Shown: positions 16,118 through 24,826 of the stretch, piece after piece | How the letters are laid out: every line of letters begins with the position of its first letter | How positions within the stretch are numbered: the first letter of the stretch is position 1 | Source of the DNA: Mycobacterium sp. | GTDB lineage: Bacteria; Actinomycetota; Actinomycetes; Mycobacteriales; Mycobacteriaceae | DNA: 64,000 bases | NCBI GenBank assembly: GCA_020438845.1 | Contig: JAGQTV010000046.1 | Location: 1-64,000 of the forward strand | Reading direction: 5' to 3' | Notes under the pieces: model-generated | Seen by the model: the letters and a program-made list of their open reading frames with translations, nothing else | The model's database searches: none | Told to the model about the DNA's origin: nothing | Made by a program: the position numbers and the translations under genes

Positions 16118-16770
16118 CCAGCGACCACGATGGCGTGATCGCTGGTCAGCCAGGCCGCCTCGAACGTGTCGATGCTGACCTGCGAGTCGGGGTGCGGGCT
16201 GGCGCTGTCGTTGAGGTGCACTATCCCAGCTTCAGGGTCGATGCCGGTGACAACCAGGGCGTGGTTGTGGACGCTACGGTCCCCCGGGGTATCCCAGATC
16301 GTCTCGCCGTTGACCGAGGCAATCACCTTCTTGCCCACGGCGAGGTCCTCTTCCAAAGCGGGGATTCCTGTGGGCAGCCCACCGTCGGCGGCGACAGCGT
16401 CATTGGTGTAAACCGAACCGATGCCGTAACGCTCCAACAGAACCGGAAGATCGCGAATATTGGGCAGTTGCAACTTGCGGGCCGCAGTCCCCTCCGCTTC
16501 GTCTGTCGGCAGGGAGTAGATCGGCCCCGAACCCTCCCCGTTTGGAGTCGCAGCCGCCAGGGCGATCAACTCGTCTTCAGTGGGCTTGGCACCGGTGATC
16601 TGACCGACGACGTCGGCCACCGCCATCATCGTGCAGTCGTCGTAGTGCTGCCGTCCCCAATACTGCGCGGCGGCCTCCGGGTCGCCGACTAGTTCCGCGT
16701 AGGCAAGACCGGGCGCGCTGACCAGCGCAGCGGCCACCAGCAACAAGGCAGAGGCACGGGAGCGAAGCAC
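16114..16770 (-). CDS. Exported papain-like (C39-type) peptidase domain protein
   Basis: 218 residues from a GTG at 16770; the frame extends to 16812, but the extra residues (MCPPGHPP...) precede the natural signal peptide LRSRASALLLVAAALVSAPGLAYA. The mature domain has the C39-like triad order: Cys in QHYDDCTMMAVADVVGQITG, His in HNHALVVTGID, and Asp in VHLNDSA. Similar exported C39-like proteins occur across mycobacteria and have no established substrates. They act outside the membrane, on peptides or wall-linked proteins by analogy. Downstream it converges with the small membrane protein gene. Confidence 0.75.
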   Translation of the reverse strand: MLRSRASALLLVAAALVSAPGLAYAELVGDPEAAAQYWGRQHYDDCTMMAVADVVGQITGAKPTEDELIALAAATPNGEGSGPIYSLPTDEAEGTAARKLQLPNIRDLPVLLERYGIGSVYTNDAVAADGGLPTGIPALEEDLAVGKKVIASVNGETIWDTPGDRSVHNHALVVTGIDPEAGIVHLNDSASPHPDSQVSIDTFEAAWLTSDHAIVVAG

Positions 16771-16845
16771 CCTGCCGAATGTACCCGTCGGAGGATGGCC
16801 GGGCGGGCACAAAGTCCAGCACGGCCGATGGCGAAACCGTGCACC

Positions 16846-18279
16846 CTATCGGCGCGGGGGACGCTCCAACGTCCGGCGCCGCGGCAGAAACTCCAGCGTC
16901 AGAAGAACGATCAGAGCCAGCGGAATGTCCCGCAGCGACACCAGCACGTAGCGCCGCGTTCCCAGTGCGTGAAACTTCTGCAGATACCGGTACAGCGACT
17001 CGAGCCGAATCAACGGGCCGCCCAAGGTGATGAGGCGATAGTAGAAACGCTCGACCCGGTTCCGGTCGGGGTTGTCGAAGAGGTCAGGAAATGCGGCGAA
17101 CGCCAGGGAAAGCCGTCGAGTCCCGCTGAGTTTGCACCAGCCGATCATGTCGACGGCCAGCCGTTCGTCGAGACCGTTCGGCGCACCTGGCCGGCGCCAC
17201 GGCACATCGAGGGTCACATCGGTGCCCTCCCCCGCGACCAGATAACGGTGGAAACCCTGAACGACGCCGTCGGCGTCGCGTCCGACCATGAGAGCGACGC
17301 CGGGATAGCGACCTTCCAGGGCCCCATCGAGGATCATCGAAAACCCACGTTCCAGGCGCGCTCCGTGGCGGGAGGAGTAGACCACCTCGGCCAGTTCGGT
17401 GGTCAGAGCTTCGCCCAGGTCCTGCTCGCCGATCAACTGCGTGGTGATCCCGCGATTGTGGGAGCGCGAAACCGCCTGCCGCAGGTTGCGGAAACGGCGA
17501 CCGACCATGGCGAAGCCCGGCACGTCGACCTCGACATCACAGCCGATCGGCACCGCCCGCAGTGAGGACATGCCGGCGCGCCACGAGGCGATTCGTTCGT
17601 CACGACAACCAAGCACCACAACGCGCCAGCCGCGGCTTCGGCACATCAACAGAAAATCGGCCGCCAGGTCGGCGAAGGCATCCGACCGTCCCACCGGGTC
17701 ACCGCTCACCACCGCCAAGCCAAGCAGGGTGCGATAGGCCACCGCGGCGGAGCCGTCCGCGTTGAAGTAGTGGCTCTTACGGGAATGCATCGCGAACGGG
17801 GCCAGCGGGTCGTCATGGGTCTGACACACGAGCGGCCAGATACGCGGTACGGAAGCCGGATCAGGTCGCGAGGCCATCGGCGCCACCACAACCGCCGCGG
17901 CGACGATCACCAGTGCGTCCCCGATCAATGACCACGACAGCAAACGCATCCCCAGCCCCACGATGAGGAGAGCTGCAGCCAGCGTCGCGTGCGCGGCGGT
18001 GATCGGGCGCCCCAGGTAGATTCCGCGCGTCACCAGAACAAGCACCAAAGTCAATGTGATCGACCATTCGGCCAGGCCGTCAACGAGGCGGCCCGGAAGG
18101 CGGCCCTGTCCCTGGGAGAGCAGCAGAACAAGCCAGCACAGGCCCGCAAAGAACGTCAGCGCCGCAAGCCGCTGAAGCCGCCGCGAGGTGAGAGTGAGCA
18201 CCACCCGCTCGCGGTTACGGACACCGGCGGCGTTGACTGCCGGGCCGACCGGTGACCGGTGGTTGGTGGGCACATCCAC
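16846..18279 (-). CDS. DUF2156 (MprF-like) aminoacyl-transferase-type membrane protein
   Basis: About 477 residues from the GTG at 18279; a further GTG lies at 18273, and upstream residues would run into the preceding gene. The N-terminal third has four hydrophobic segments (AALTFFAGLCWLVLLL, ITLTLVLVLVTRGIYL, ATLAAALLIVGLGMRL and DALVIVAAAVVVAPMA). The C-terminal DUF2156/GNAT-like part includes FAMHSRKSHYFNADGSAAVAY, SGDPVGRSDAF, FRNLRQAVSRSHNRG and FHRYLVAGEGTDVTLD. This is the catalytic domain of phosphatidylglycerol lysyl/alanyl transferases, which transfer amino acids from aminoacyl-tRNA to lipids. The full flippase part and LysRS domain are absent. It lies 71 bases downstream of a rhomboid-like gene. 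Confidence 0.8.
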   Translation of the reverse strand: MDVPTNHRSPVGPAVNAAGVRNRERVVLTLTSRRLQRLAALTFFAGLCWLVLLLSQGQGRLPGRLVDGLAEWSITLTLVLVLVTRGIYLGRPITAAHATLAAALLIVGLGMRLLSWSLIGDALVIVAAAVVVAPMASRPDPASVPRIWPLVCQTHDDPLAPFAMHSRKSHYFNADGSAAVAYRTLLGLAVVSGDPVGRSDAFADLAADFLLMCRSRGWRVVVLGCRDERIASWRAGMSSLRAVPIGCDVEVDVPGFAMVGRRFRNLRQAVSRSHNRGITTQLIGEQDLGEALTTELAEVVYSSRHGARLERGFSMILDGALEGRYPGVALMVGRDADGVVQGFHRYLVAGEGTDVTLDVPWRRPGAPNGLDERLAVDMIGWCKLSGTRRLSLAFAAFPDLFDNPDRNRVERFYYRLITLGGPLIRLESLYRYLQKFHALGTRRYVLVSLRDIPLALIVLLTLEFLPRRRTLERPPRR

Positions 18280-18350
18280 CAGTATCCCCGCGGGGGATCG
18301 TCGATCCTCCCGCGACGCGGGATGAGAGAGCGAGATCCACCGCTCTGCGG

Positions 18351-19130
18351 TCAGGACTGAGCTGGCCGGGCCGAGCGCAGGCGACCGACCAATGACGCCC
18401 CGCCCCACGCCATCAGCGCGCCCAGGACGCCGTAGGCGGAGATCGTGGGAAGCGCCATTTCGTTATAGGCAACCACCAGATATCCGAAGGCACCGGCGAC
18501 GGCCAGGAGTGCCCATCGAGTGGCAGTCCAACCCTCGGGCTGACCGAATCGGGTGCCCACCAGCATGCCGAGAATCAGCGCGATCGCATGCCCGGCGTTA
18601 GTGAAGTAGCCCCCACTGACGACGGCGGCACCGACCGCGAGAGAGAGCCACCACCCGATCCAGGCAGCCCGCCAGCGGTGTGGGATAGCGGCCGTGAAGG
18701 TACCCAAGACACCGACGGCGCCGTAACTCATGCCGACGTCGGCGGCATTGGCGATCGATTTCGAGAGCAAGCCGGCGGCAATTGCCGCCGCCAGGCCAGC
18801 CGCCACGATCAAGGTCGCGCCGACGTGGCCGACCGCGAACGCCACGGCCAGCCGGCCACTGCGCCATAACAACTCGCCCAGCGCCAACATCGCGACAAGA
18901 CCGGGTAGCCACACGTAGATGGGTCCGTCAGCGGTGACGAACGCGCTGGCGACCAGGGTGCCGATGCGACCGTCGCCCAGGTTGTGCAGGTTCGTGCTCA
19001 CGTCGCGGATCACCTCGCCGTGCACCCGCGGACCCAGGTAGAGCAGCAACTCCGCAATCACCGCCAGGGCAGCGCTGTAGAGCAGGGTCAGCCGAACCCT
19101 GCCAAGCCCAGACCAAACGGCGGTGAACAT
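18351..19130 (-). CDS. Rhomboid-like membrane protein, putative intramembrane protease
   Basis: 259 residues from the ATG at 19130; the frame is open further upstream but loses membrane-protein character. Six to eight hydrophobic segments. Rhomboid-like signatures: GHVGATLIVA (helix 2-like), GMSYGAVGVLGTF (the GxSxG-type serine helix), and YFTNAGHAIALILGMLVGTR (the AHxxGxxxG-type histidine helix). The Ser and His of the catalytic pair are therefore present, although the spacing GMSYG differs from GxSG. The preceding loop VHGEVIRDVSTNLHNL may stand for the L1 region. It could also be a non-proteolytic rhomboid relative. The DUF2156 gene follows on the same strand. Confidence 0.68.
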   Translation of the reverse strand: MFTAVWSGLGRVRLTLLYSAALAVIAELLLYLGPRVHGEVIRDVSTNLHNLGDGRIGTLVASAFVTADGPIYVWLPGLVAMLALGELLWRSGRLAVAFAVGHVGATLIVAAGLAAAIAAGLLSKSIANAADVGMSYGAVGVLGTFTAAIPHRWRAAWIGWWLSLAVGAAVVSGGYFTNAGHAIALILGMLVGTRFGQPEGWTATRWALLAVAGAFGYLVVAYNEMALPTISAYGVLGALMAWGGASLVGRLRSARPAQS

Positions 19131-19246
19131 AACCTTTATTATGACGCCTCGCTGAGGCATCCGGCCAGTGAGTCTCACCACGTTCCGCCGCTGGCCAGGG
19201 CAGCAAAACCCTGCACCCGGTCGGATTCCGTGGTCCACTGTGGCCG

Positions 19247-19666
19247 GTGAGCATACGAGCGTCTGTCGCCAGGCTACTTTGGGCCGCTGTGCTGGGGATG
19301 TCCATCCTCGGCAGCGCAGCTCGGGCCTACGCCGACCCACCGCCGGAGCCGACTCCCCCAGCCCAGAGCGATGCCCCGCCGCCCCCGCCGCAGTGGCCGC
19401 CGTGCGGGCTCGGGGGCGCGTGTTCACCGCCGTGCTACCCCCCCTGGGTTCCCCCGGCGGCGCCGGGAGAACCCGAGCCGACCTTCCCGGACCCATGGCC
19501 GCCGTTCGGGCTCGGCGGCACCCGGTTCGCACCCTGCCCCGCACCCGATCCGCTACCACCGGGACCGCCGTATCCGCCGCCTCCGCCGGCTCCCCAGCCT
19601 TGGCCACCGTGCGGAGTGGGTGGGGAATGCTGGCCGGGCGGGCAGCTACCGCCGGGCTGGTACTGA
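19247..19666 (+). CDS. Secreted Pro-rich protein with Cys-containing repeats
   Basis: 139 residues from the GTG at 19247. Signal peptide about 1-29 (VARLLWAAVLGMSILGSAARAYA, then DPPPEP). The mature chain is over a third proline and contains three spaced units built on W-P-P-[CF]-G-[LV]-G-G: QWPPCGLGGACSPPCYPPW, DPWPPFGLGGTRFAPC and QPWPPCGVGGECWPGG. Seven cysteines in the mature part suggest disulfides after export. No known domain is recognised. It is divergent from the rhomboid-like gene with 116 bp between the starts. Confidence 0.68.
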   Translation: MSIRASVARLLWAAVLGMSILGSAARAYADPPPEPTPPAQSDAPPPPPQWPPCGLGGACSPPCYPPWVPPAAPGEPEPTFPDPWPPFGLGGTRFAPCPAPDPLPPGPPYPPPPPAPQPWPPCGVGGECWPGGQLPPGWY

Positions 19667-19717
19667 CCGGAGGACAGCCAGCCAGTCGGGCGTGATTGAC
19701 CCGCGCCTACCGCCGGT

Positions 19718-20032
19718 TCACCGAATCGGGGCGATCATCGCCTCGATGAGGTGCGGGCCTGGCTCGAGGTAGGCGCGGCGCAGTGCGTCGGCCAGACCGT
19801 CTGCTGTGCTCACCGCTCGGCGGCCTGGCACCGCAGCCGGTTCGCCGGCGATTCGGGCGTAGCCATCGGCTGCGCCGGTCGCCCCACCTTCGAACAATCC
19901 CACAACCCCGCGCATCTCCGGAACGTCGTCGAGAGCGCTGACGAAGTGCATTTCCGAGGTGCCGGGGTTCATGGGGCAGATGTCCACTCCAGCGGCAAGT
20001 AGGCTTCGGATCAGGGACTGAGAACCGTTCAC
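19718..20032 (-). pseudogene. Acetolactate-synthase-type (TPP enzyme) gene with large internal deletion
   Basis: A GTG at 20032 follows GGAGGAAACC. The 104-codon frame begins [18 protein letters not shown], then [16 protein letters not shown] and [19 protein letters not shown], the N-terminal PYR domain of the IlvB/IlvX-type thiamine-diphosphate enzymes. At about residue 73 the sequence jumps to [29 protein letters not shown], which matches the extreme C-terminus of the same family. About 400 residues, including the whole TPP-binding domain, are missing, though the frame is kept. The product cannot be an active enzyme. M. tuberculosis has the full-length family member ilvX (about 515 residues). 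Confidence 0.8.
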
Positions 20033-20266
20033 GGTTTCCTCCGTGGTGTAGGGAGATTCGCAGCGAACCCAGGCACGTGGCCCGCCCATGGGCGTCTGCC
20101 TCCGGGTGGGCAAAGCTATTACCCGTCCTTATGCTGTGACGGTTGTGGCGTCAGCCCACCACCGGTGCTGATTTTCGGGTAAACCACCCGATCGAGCGGG
20201 ACAATGCGAAGGCCAACTGACCCAGCCCGACACAACTGTCGTCGACGTCGATCCGTGGGAGTAGCA

Positions 20267-21532
20267 GTGACCGACAGCAGCCGCGTGCTGATCAAGAACG
20301 TGCAAATCTTCGACGGTCTGACCGACCATCTCGTAGCCGGGCACGTCCTCATCGAGGGGACCAAGGTCACGGCCGTCGACAGCTCCCCCATCTCTGAATC
20401 CGATTCAGCGGTCGTCATCGACGGCGCGGGGCGAGTTTTGATGCCCGGCATGATCGACGCCCACGCCCACTTGGTCGGGATGGCCAACACGATGGTGGAT
20501 CTGATGACGGCCTCCCAGACCCAGCTCGCCGCAGCCACCCTGGCTCGCGCCAAGGACACACTGTTGCGCGGGTTCACCACCGTCCGCGACGTGGCCGGAG
20601 ACACCGTGGGGATCAAAAAGGTGATCGACGCCGAACCCGCCCTCGGCCCGCGCATCTACCCCAGCCAGGCCGCGATCTCCCAAACTGCCGGACATGGCGA
20701 TTTCGGGTTCATCTACGAACGCCCAACCGCTCTGGGCGGCAATGAATCTCGCGGCGAAGCCATCGGCTTCATGCGAGTGGCCGACGGTCCCGACCGCGTC
20801 ACTGCTGCGGTCCGCGAACAACTCAAACTCGGCGCCTCTCAGATCAAACTGATGGCCGGCGGCGGGGTGGCGTCGCTCTACGACCCTCTCTCCTCGATCC
20901 AGTTCACTCCTGAAGAACTGCGGGCCGCGGTGCAGGCGGCTGCCGACTACGGAACTTACGTGGCCACCCACGTGTACAACGTGATAGGAATCCGCCGTGC
21001 CGTCGAGGCGGGCGTGAAGTGCATCGAGCACGGCCATCTCGCCGATGAGCCCACGGTTGCCCTGCTCGCCGAACGCGGGGTGTGGCTGTCGACCCAGCCA
21101 TTCGCCGAGCACGACCACGTTTTCCTCAACGCGGACAGCACAGCGAAGAACCACGAAGTGTGCGAGGGCACCGCGCGGGTGTATGGGTGGGCCAAACAGC
21201 ACGGGGTCAACCTGGGCTGGGGCACCGATTTACTCTTCCAGCCCGACAAGAATGAACTCCAGAGCGAGATGGTGGCCAGGCTCGGCGAGTACTTCAGCAA
21301 CGTCGAGGCCCTGAAAATGGTCACATCGGGCAACGCCGAACTGTTGCGCCTGGCCGGCGAGCGCGATCCCTACCGGTCGGCCCGACTGGGCCAGATCACC
21401 GCCGGGGCGTGGGCCGACGTGCTGGTGATCGACGGAGATCCCACTGCGGACCTTGGCGTCCTGTCTGACGCCGACTCGGGCATCGTCACGATCATCAAGG
21501 ACGGTGTGGTGGTCAAGAACACCCTCGGCTAA
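20267..21532 (+). CDS. Metal-dependent amidohydrolase (imidazolonepropionase/prolidase-like)
   Basis: 421 residues from the GTG at 20267, chosen because GGGAG lies 5 bases upstream. Amidohydrolase superfamily layout: small beta domain, then MPGMIDAHAHLVG with the HxH metal pair, a Lys in GASQIKLMAGGG that could be carbamylated, THVYN and IEHGHLAD giving two further His ligands, and GWGTDLLF with the metal Asp. C-terminal LGQITAGAWADVLVIDGDP is a family signature. The pattern is that of imidazolonepropionase-like and Xaa-Pro/Xaa-Arg dipeptidase-like members; the substrate is unknown. It is divergent from the deleted acetolactate-synthase-type gene. Confidence 0.9.
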   Translation: MTDSSRVLIKNVQIFDGLTDHLVAGHVLIEGTKVTAVDSSPISESDSAVVIDGAGRVLMPGMIDAHAHLVGMANTMVDLMTASQTQLAAATLARAKDTLLRGFTTVRDVAGDTVGIKKVIDAEPALGPRIYPSQAAISQTAGHGDFGFIYERPTALGGNESRGEAIGFMRVADGPDRVTAAVREQLKLGASQIKLMAGGGVASLYDPLSSIQFTPEELRAAVQAAADYGTYVATHVYNVIGIRRAVEAGVKCIEHGHLADEPTVALLAERGVWLSTQPFAEHDHVFLNADSTAKNHEVCEGTARVYGWAKQHGVNLGWGTDLLFQPDKNELQSEMVARLGEYFSNVEALKMVTSGNAELLRLAGERDPYRSARLGQITAGAWADVLVIDGDPTADLGVLSDADSGIVTIIKDGVVVKNTLG

Positions 21533-21594
21533 GGGCGGCTAAGGGTGTAATTGCACAGTCTTGACCGGATAACCTGATCCTGAATGCAGGTTTC

Positions 21595-21683
21595 CGCTGC
21601 GGGAGTCCGGGCAACCGGTCTGAGAAGGTGACATATGGCGTCGCCGACCGCATGACCGTCCGGGTAATGCCGGGCAGGGAGCG
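21595..21683 (+). ncRNA. TPP (thiamine pyrophosphate) riboswitch
   Basis: Conserved THI-element blocks appear in order. The 5' GCGGGAGTCC is followed by a CCGG-GCAA-CCGG hairpin. Next is the pyrimidine-sensing CTGAGA at 21620-21625, then a variable stem. The pyrophosphate-side block ACCGTCCGGGTAATGCCGG ends in CAGGGA. P1 can form from CGCT (21595-21598) and AGCG (21680-21683). The purine-rich AGGGAG at the 3' end is also the best ribosome binding site for the ATG at 21692, so ligand binding would block translation directly. Call made by eye from the consensus; a covariance search would settle it. Confidence 0.85.
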
Positions 21684-21691
21684 AATCGTTG

Positions 21692-22300
21692 ATGAGCGTG
21701 CTGTTCACACTGTGGGGTTACGACGTCACGGTGATCGAATTTCTCTCGGTGATCTTGGCCTTCATCGCCATCGGTCTGGGTATTAGGGGGACTCGTTGGA
21801 CCTGGCCCTTCTACTTCCTGTCCAGCCTGCTCTACGGCTGGCTGTTCTTGCAGGTCCATCTTTTCGCCTCGGCCGCCATGCAGCTGATCTTCATGGTCGC
21901 GGCGATCTGGGGCTGGTTCTCCTGGGGTGATGAAGGAGTCCGGGTGCCCGGACGGCTCACCGTCACCCAGCGTGCCGGTGGCGCTGCCGGGGTGCTGATC
22001 TTGTGGGCAATGGTGGCGCCCCTGCTCCGCAGCATTGGCGGGGCGGCCAGCTGGGGTGACGCCTTCATGGTGGTGGGGTCGCTTGCGGCTCAGCTTCTGA
22101 TGGTGCGGCAGAAGGTCGAGACCTGGCCGACTTGGGTCGCGGTGAACACCGTCGGCACCGTGCTCTACGCCACCCAGGGCCTGTATTTCACGTCCATGTT
22201 CTACGCGGTCTTGATAATCATGGCGGTGACCGGTTGGCGGGCATGGCAATCACGTGCCATAAGCCATCCGGCCGAGGCACCGGCGGCTGCCCATGGCTGA
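21692..22300 (+). CDS. PnuC-family transporter, probably thiamine (PnuT-like)
   Basis: 202 residues, a good PnuC length, with seven or so membrane helices. PnuC features: the aromatic WGWFSWG in helix 3, YGWLFLQVHLFASAAMQLIFM before it, and the C-terminal [35 protein letters not shown] arranged as in PnuC. These facilitators import a vitamin that is trapped by phosphorylation. PnuC proper takes nicotinamide riboside; PnuT takes thiamine. The TPP riboswitch immediately upstream argues for thiamine. A kinase gene overlaps the 3' end by 8 bases, matching the trap mechanism. Start: ATG at 21692, with TTG at 21689 as an alternative. Confidence 0.85.
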   Translation: MSVLFTLWGYDVTVIEFLSVILAFIAIGLGIRGTRWTWPFYFLSSLLYGWLFLQVHLFASAAMQLIFMVAAIWGWFSWGDEGVRVPGRLTVTQRAGGAAGVLILWAMVAPLLRSIGGAASWGDAFMVVGSLAAQLLMVRQKVETWPTWVAVNTVGTVLYATQGLYFTSMFYAVLIIMAVTGWRAWQSRAISHPAEAPAAAHG

Positions 22301-22853
22301 AGCGGCGCGCTCGGGCTTGATCTCGGTGGTGGGCGGCGAATCGACCGGGAAGTCCACCTTGGCCACCGCACTCGGAGCCCGCTTGCCAGCAGTTGTGGTT
22401 GCCGAAGTGCTCCGCACCTGGGTGGACCAGCACCACGGACGAGTCCCGCTGCCACACGAACAAGCGTCGGTAATGGCCACTCAACACGAATCCGAACTCG
22501 CTGCGCTACAGCAGGCGGATCGCGACGGATGCCCCTGGGTCATCTCCGACAGTGGTCCGCTCATGACGGCCGTCTACAGCCTGCAGTACTACGACGACGC
22601 CAGTCTGTTGCCGCTGGCTTTGGAATGGACGGTGAGCAGCCAGGCGGTGGTGTGGTGCCAGGACGACTTCCCTTGGCAGCCCGACCCGCAACGCGACGGC
22701 GCACACGCCCGGACCACCTCGCAGGAGATCCTCGCTGGAGTCTTTACTGATCACCCTTCTTTGCCGCTGCTGGTGGTCCAGGGCTCACTCGATGAGCGGC
22801 TGGCAACAGTGCTGAACCAGATCACCGAAGGAAACCTCGACCCGCTCGCTTAG
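22293..22853 (+). CDS. NadR-type P-loop kinase, probable vitamin-trapping kinase
   Basis: 186 residues. Walker [12 protein letters not shown] (12-22) opens a NadR ribosylnicotinamide-kinase-like AAA domain; [31 protein letters not shown] and [20 protein letters not shown] follow the NadR C-domain pattern (arginine/aspartate substrate region). The nucleotidyltransferase domain of full-length NadR is absent. The start overlaps the transporter stop by 8 bases, so both are one translational unit under the TPP riboswitch. The likely role is to phosphorylate the imported molecule, thiamine if the riboswitch is taken as the guide (inference); nicotinamide riboside kinase is the family default. Confidence 0.8.
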   Translation: MAEAARSGLISVVGGESTGKSTLATALGARLPAVVVAEVLRTWVDQHHGRVPLPHEQASVMATQHESELAALQQADRDGCPWVISDSGPLMTAVYSLQYYDDASLLPLALEWTVSSQAVVWCQDDFPWQPDPQRDGAHARTTSQEILAGVFTDHPSLPLLVVQGSLDERLATVLNQITEGNLDPLA

Positions 22854-24304
22854 CCTCCGTTGCCGCGAAGAATCTCCGCCGCGCACCGCAAGCGGGTGTG
22901 CCCCGTTTCCTGCATGCAGATCCGCACCGGCGACTCGTCCTCCATCGGCGGAAGAGTGGCCGGCGAAGTGGTCAGTACCGGGTTGGGAATCAGGTCCTGA
23001 TGGGCCGACCACAAGTACCGATTGGTGTACTGCAACTGGGTGCAATACACGGTGGTGCCTTCAGGGGTGGTGCCGGTGGCACCGGGGTCGCTACACCGGG
23101 CTCCCACCACGACGGGTACGGCGGCGGTCTGGGCGGCGACGGTGCTGGTGGCCGTCGGGGTTGTCGTGCTGGTCGTCGTGACCGACGTAGTGGTCGGTGT
23201 GGCCGTCGTCGTGGTGGCCGCCCTGCTCGTTGTTTCGGTCGTGGAGTCATGTTGCTTCGCGCTCATGACGTCCTCACCCCGAAAGCGGCCCGCGACGAAG
23301 GCGACGGCAACCAGGAGAAGCAGCACCGCCAACACTGGGATCACCACTTTCGGCCGCAGCCATGACCCGCTCGCGGTCGATGCAGGCGCACCGCCGATCG
23401 GAGCCGTGTCGGCGGCCGGGGTCATCCGCGTTTCGTCGGGCCCGACGGGAAACTCACCGGACAGCGGCTTGGTGATGTGGTGGCTCAGGGCGCGGGCGAA
23501 ATCCACGCACCGCGCATATCGATCAGCGGGATCCTTCGCCATCGCCTTGCGCAGGGCTGGGTCGAGGTTCGCCAGCTCAGGGCGCCGGTCGGCCAGGCTG
23601 GGCGGTGCGGTGGTCAAGCGCTGGCTGATCACCACCGCAGGGTTGGAGTGCTGGAACGGAGGGGAACCTGTCAAAAGGTGATAGGCCGTCGCCGCGAGGG
23701 CGTACTGGTCGGCGCGCCCGTCCAGGTCGCGGCCCATCAACTGCTCGGGAGCGGCGTACAGAACCGTGCCCACCGTCATGTTTGTCTGCGTCAGACCGCT
23801 GGATTCGTTCTGCCAGCGGGCAATTCCGAAGTCGGCCAACATGATTCGCTGCTCTCCCGACTCCAGCCGGGAGAGCAGTATGTTGGCCGGCTTGACGTCG
23901 CGGTGCAGCAGTTGCCGTTGATGTGCATAGTCGAGCGCCTCGGCAACGGCGGTGACGATGTTGAGGACCTCACGTTGCGGCAGACCGTTCGGGTAACTGC
24001 CCAACAGCTTGGAGGCATCGGTTCCGTCGACGTAGTCCATCGCGATCCACAACTGGCCATCGACCTGGCCACGGTCGTGCACCGCGACGATGTTCGGATG
24101 CCACAAAGTGGCGGCAATGTCGGCCTCACGCTCGAAACGGGCGCGGTACTCGGGGTCGTTACTGACAGAGGCCGGCAATATCTTCAGTGCGTCACGGCGC
24201 GGTAGCCGCGGATGCTGGGCGAGGTACACCTCACCCATGCCCCCCGCGCCGAGCAACCGCAGGATGGTGTACCCGGCGAACGTCGTACCCTCAGCCAACG
24301 GCAT
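22850..24304 (-). CDS. Transmembrane Ser/Thr protein kinase (Pkn type)
   Basis: 484 residues from the ATG at 24304. Kinase domain 1-280: [13 protein letters not shown] glycine loop, invariant Lys41 in [18 protein letters not shown] (catalytic Asp near 138), LADFGIARW and a [13 protein letters not shown] activation segment end. Membrane helix about 322-345 ([19 protein letters not shown]). The extracellular part starts with a Thr-rich stalk and ends in a small domain with five cysteines (ARCSDPG, VYCTQLQ, RICMQET, LRCAAE). The layout recalls PknF/PknI/PknJ-type mycobacterial kinases; the ectodomain would sense an envelope signal. Ends 4 bases into the convergent NadR-type gene. Confidence 0.93.
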   Translation of the reverse strand: MPLAEGTTFAGYTILRLLGAGGMGEVYLAQHPRLPRRDALKILPASVSNDPEYRARFEREADIAATLWHPNIVAVHDRGQVDGQLWIAMDYVDGTDASKLLGSYPNGLPQREVLNIVTAVAEALDYAHQRQLLHRDVKPANILLSRLESGEQRIMLADFGIARWQNESSGLTQTNMTVGTVLYAAPEQLMGRDLDGRADQYALAATAYHLLTGSPPFQHSNPAVVISQRLTTAPPSLADRRPELANLDPALRKAMAKDPADRYARCVDFARALSHHITKPLSGEFPVGPDETRMTPAADTAPIGGAPASTASGSWLRPKVVIPVLAVLLLLVAVAFVAGRFRGEDVMSAKQHDSTTETTSRAATTTTATPTTTSVTTTSTTTPTATSTVAAQTAAVPVVVGARCSDPGATGTTPEGTTVYCTQLQYTNRYLWSAHQDLIPNPVLTTSPATLPPMEDESPVRICMQETGHTRLRCAAEILRGNGG

Positions 24305-24388
24305 GGGAACGATCCTACAAATCGGACCGACCAGACGGTTCCGCACCGGCGGTGAGGCCGGGATCGGGGCGACGTGCCTGAGGCCTGA

Positions 24389-24664
24389 TCAGTTGTAGTA
24401 CTCGCAGGCGAGCCCGTCGCCGTCCCTGTCCTGCTTGGAGCAATAGTGATCGCTGCCCTGGGGAATGTTCCCTTCACCGTTCTGGTGGGCCTGGGTGCAG
24501 TTTTTCCAGTAGCAGCCATTGCCTGCCAGGGGAATCGGGGCTGCCACATCCGCAGCCACCGTTGGCGCGGGCGTCGCCGCGGAGGCCACCGCCCCCAAAT
24601 GGGCCATGGGCGCGATCAGCACGCCGACCGCAAACAAGCCAGAGAGGAAGATTCCCCGAAGCAC
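24389..24664 (-). CDS. Secreted Excalibur-domain protein
   Basis: 91 residues from a GTG at 24664 with GGGGAGG 7 bases upstream. Signal peptide about 1-30 (LRGIFLSGLFAVGVLIAPM, VASAA). The mature part is a single Excalibur domain: NCTQAHQNGEGNI then DRDGDGLACE with a calcium-loop-like DxDxDG. These short domains occur in exported actinobacterial proteins and are thought to bind calcium. It sits just upstream of the kinase gene on the same strand (84 bases apart); a functional link is not shown. Confidence 0.85.
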   Translation of the reverse strand: MLRGIFLSGLFAVGVLIAPMAHLGAVASAATPAPTVAADVAAPIPLAGNGCYWKNCTQAHQNGEGNIPQGSDHYCSKQDRDGDGLACEYYN

Positions 24665-24826
24665 GTTCTTACCTCCCCTTGCGAGTGCGATCCAGCATCC
24701 GAACCTGCCCAGTCAGTACTTTAAGTCGCTACACCGATGGCGTACAGCGAAGTAGTCAGCCGCCGGCGTCGGCGGGCAGGGGCTTGTTCCAAACTCTTTG
24801 GCTTGAATGGTGTCGACGCCTTCTGG

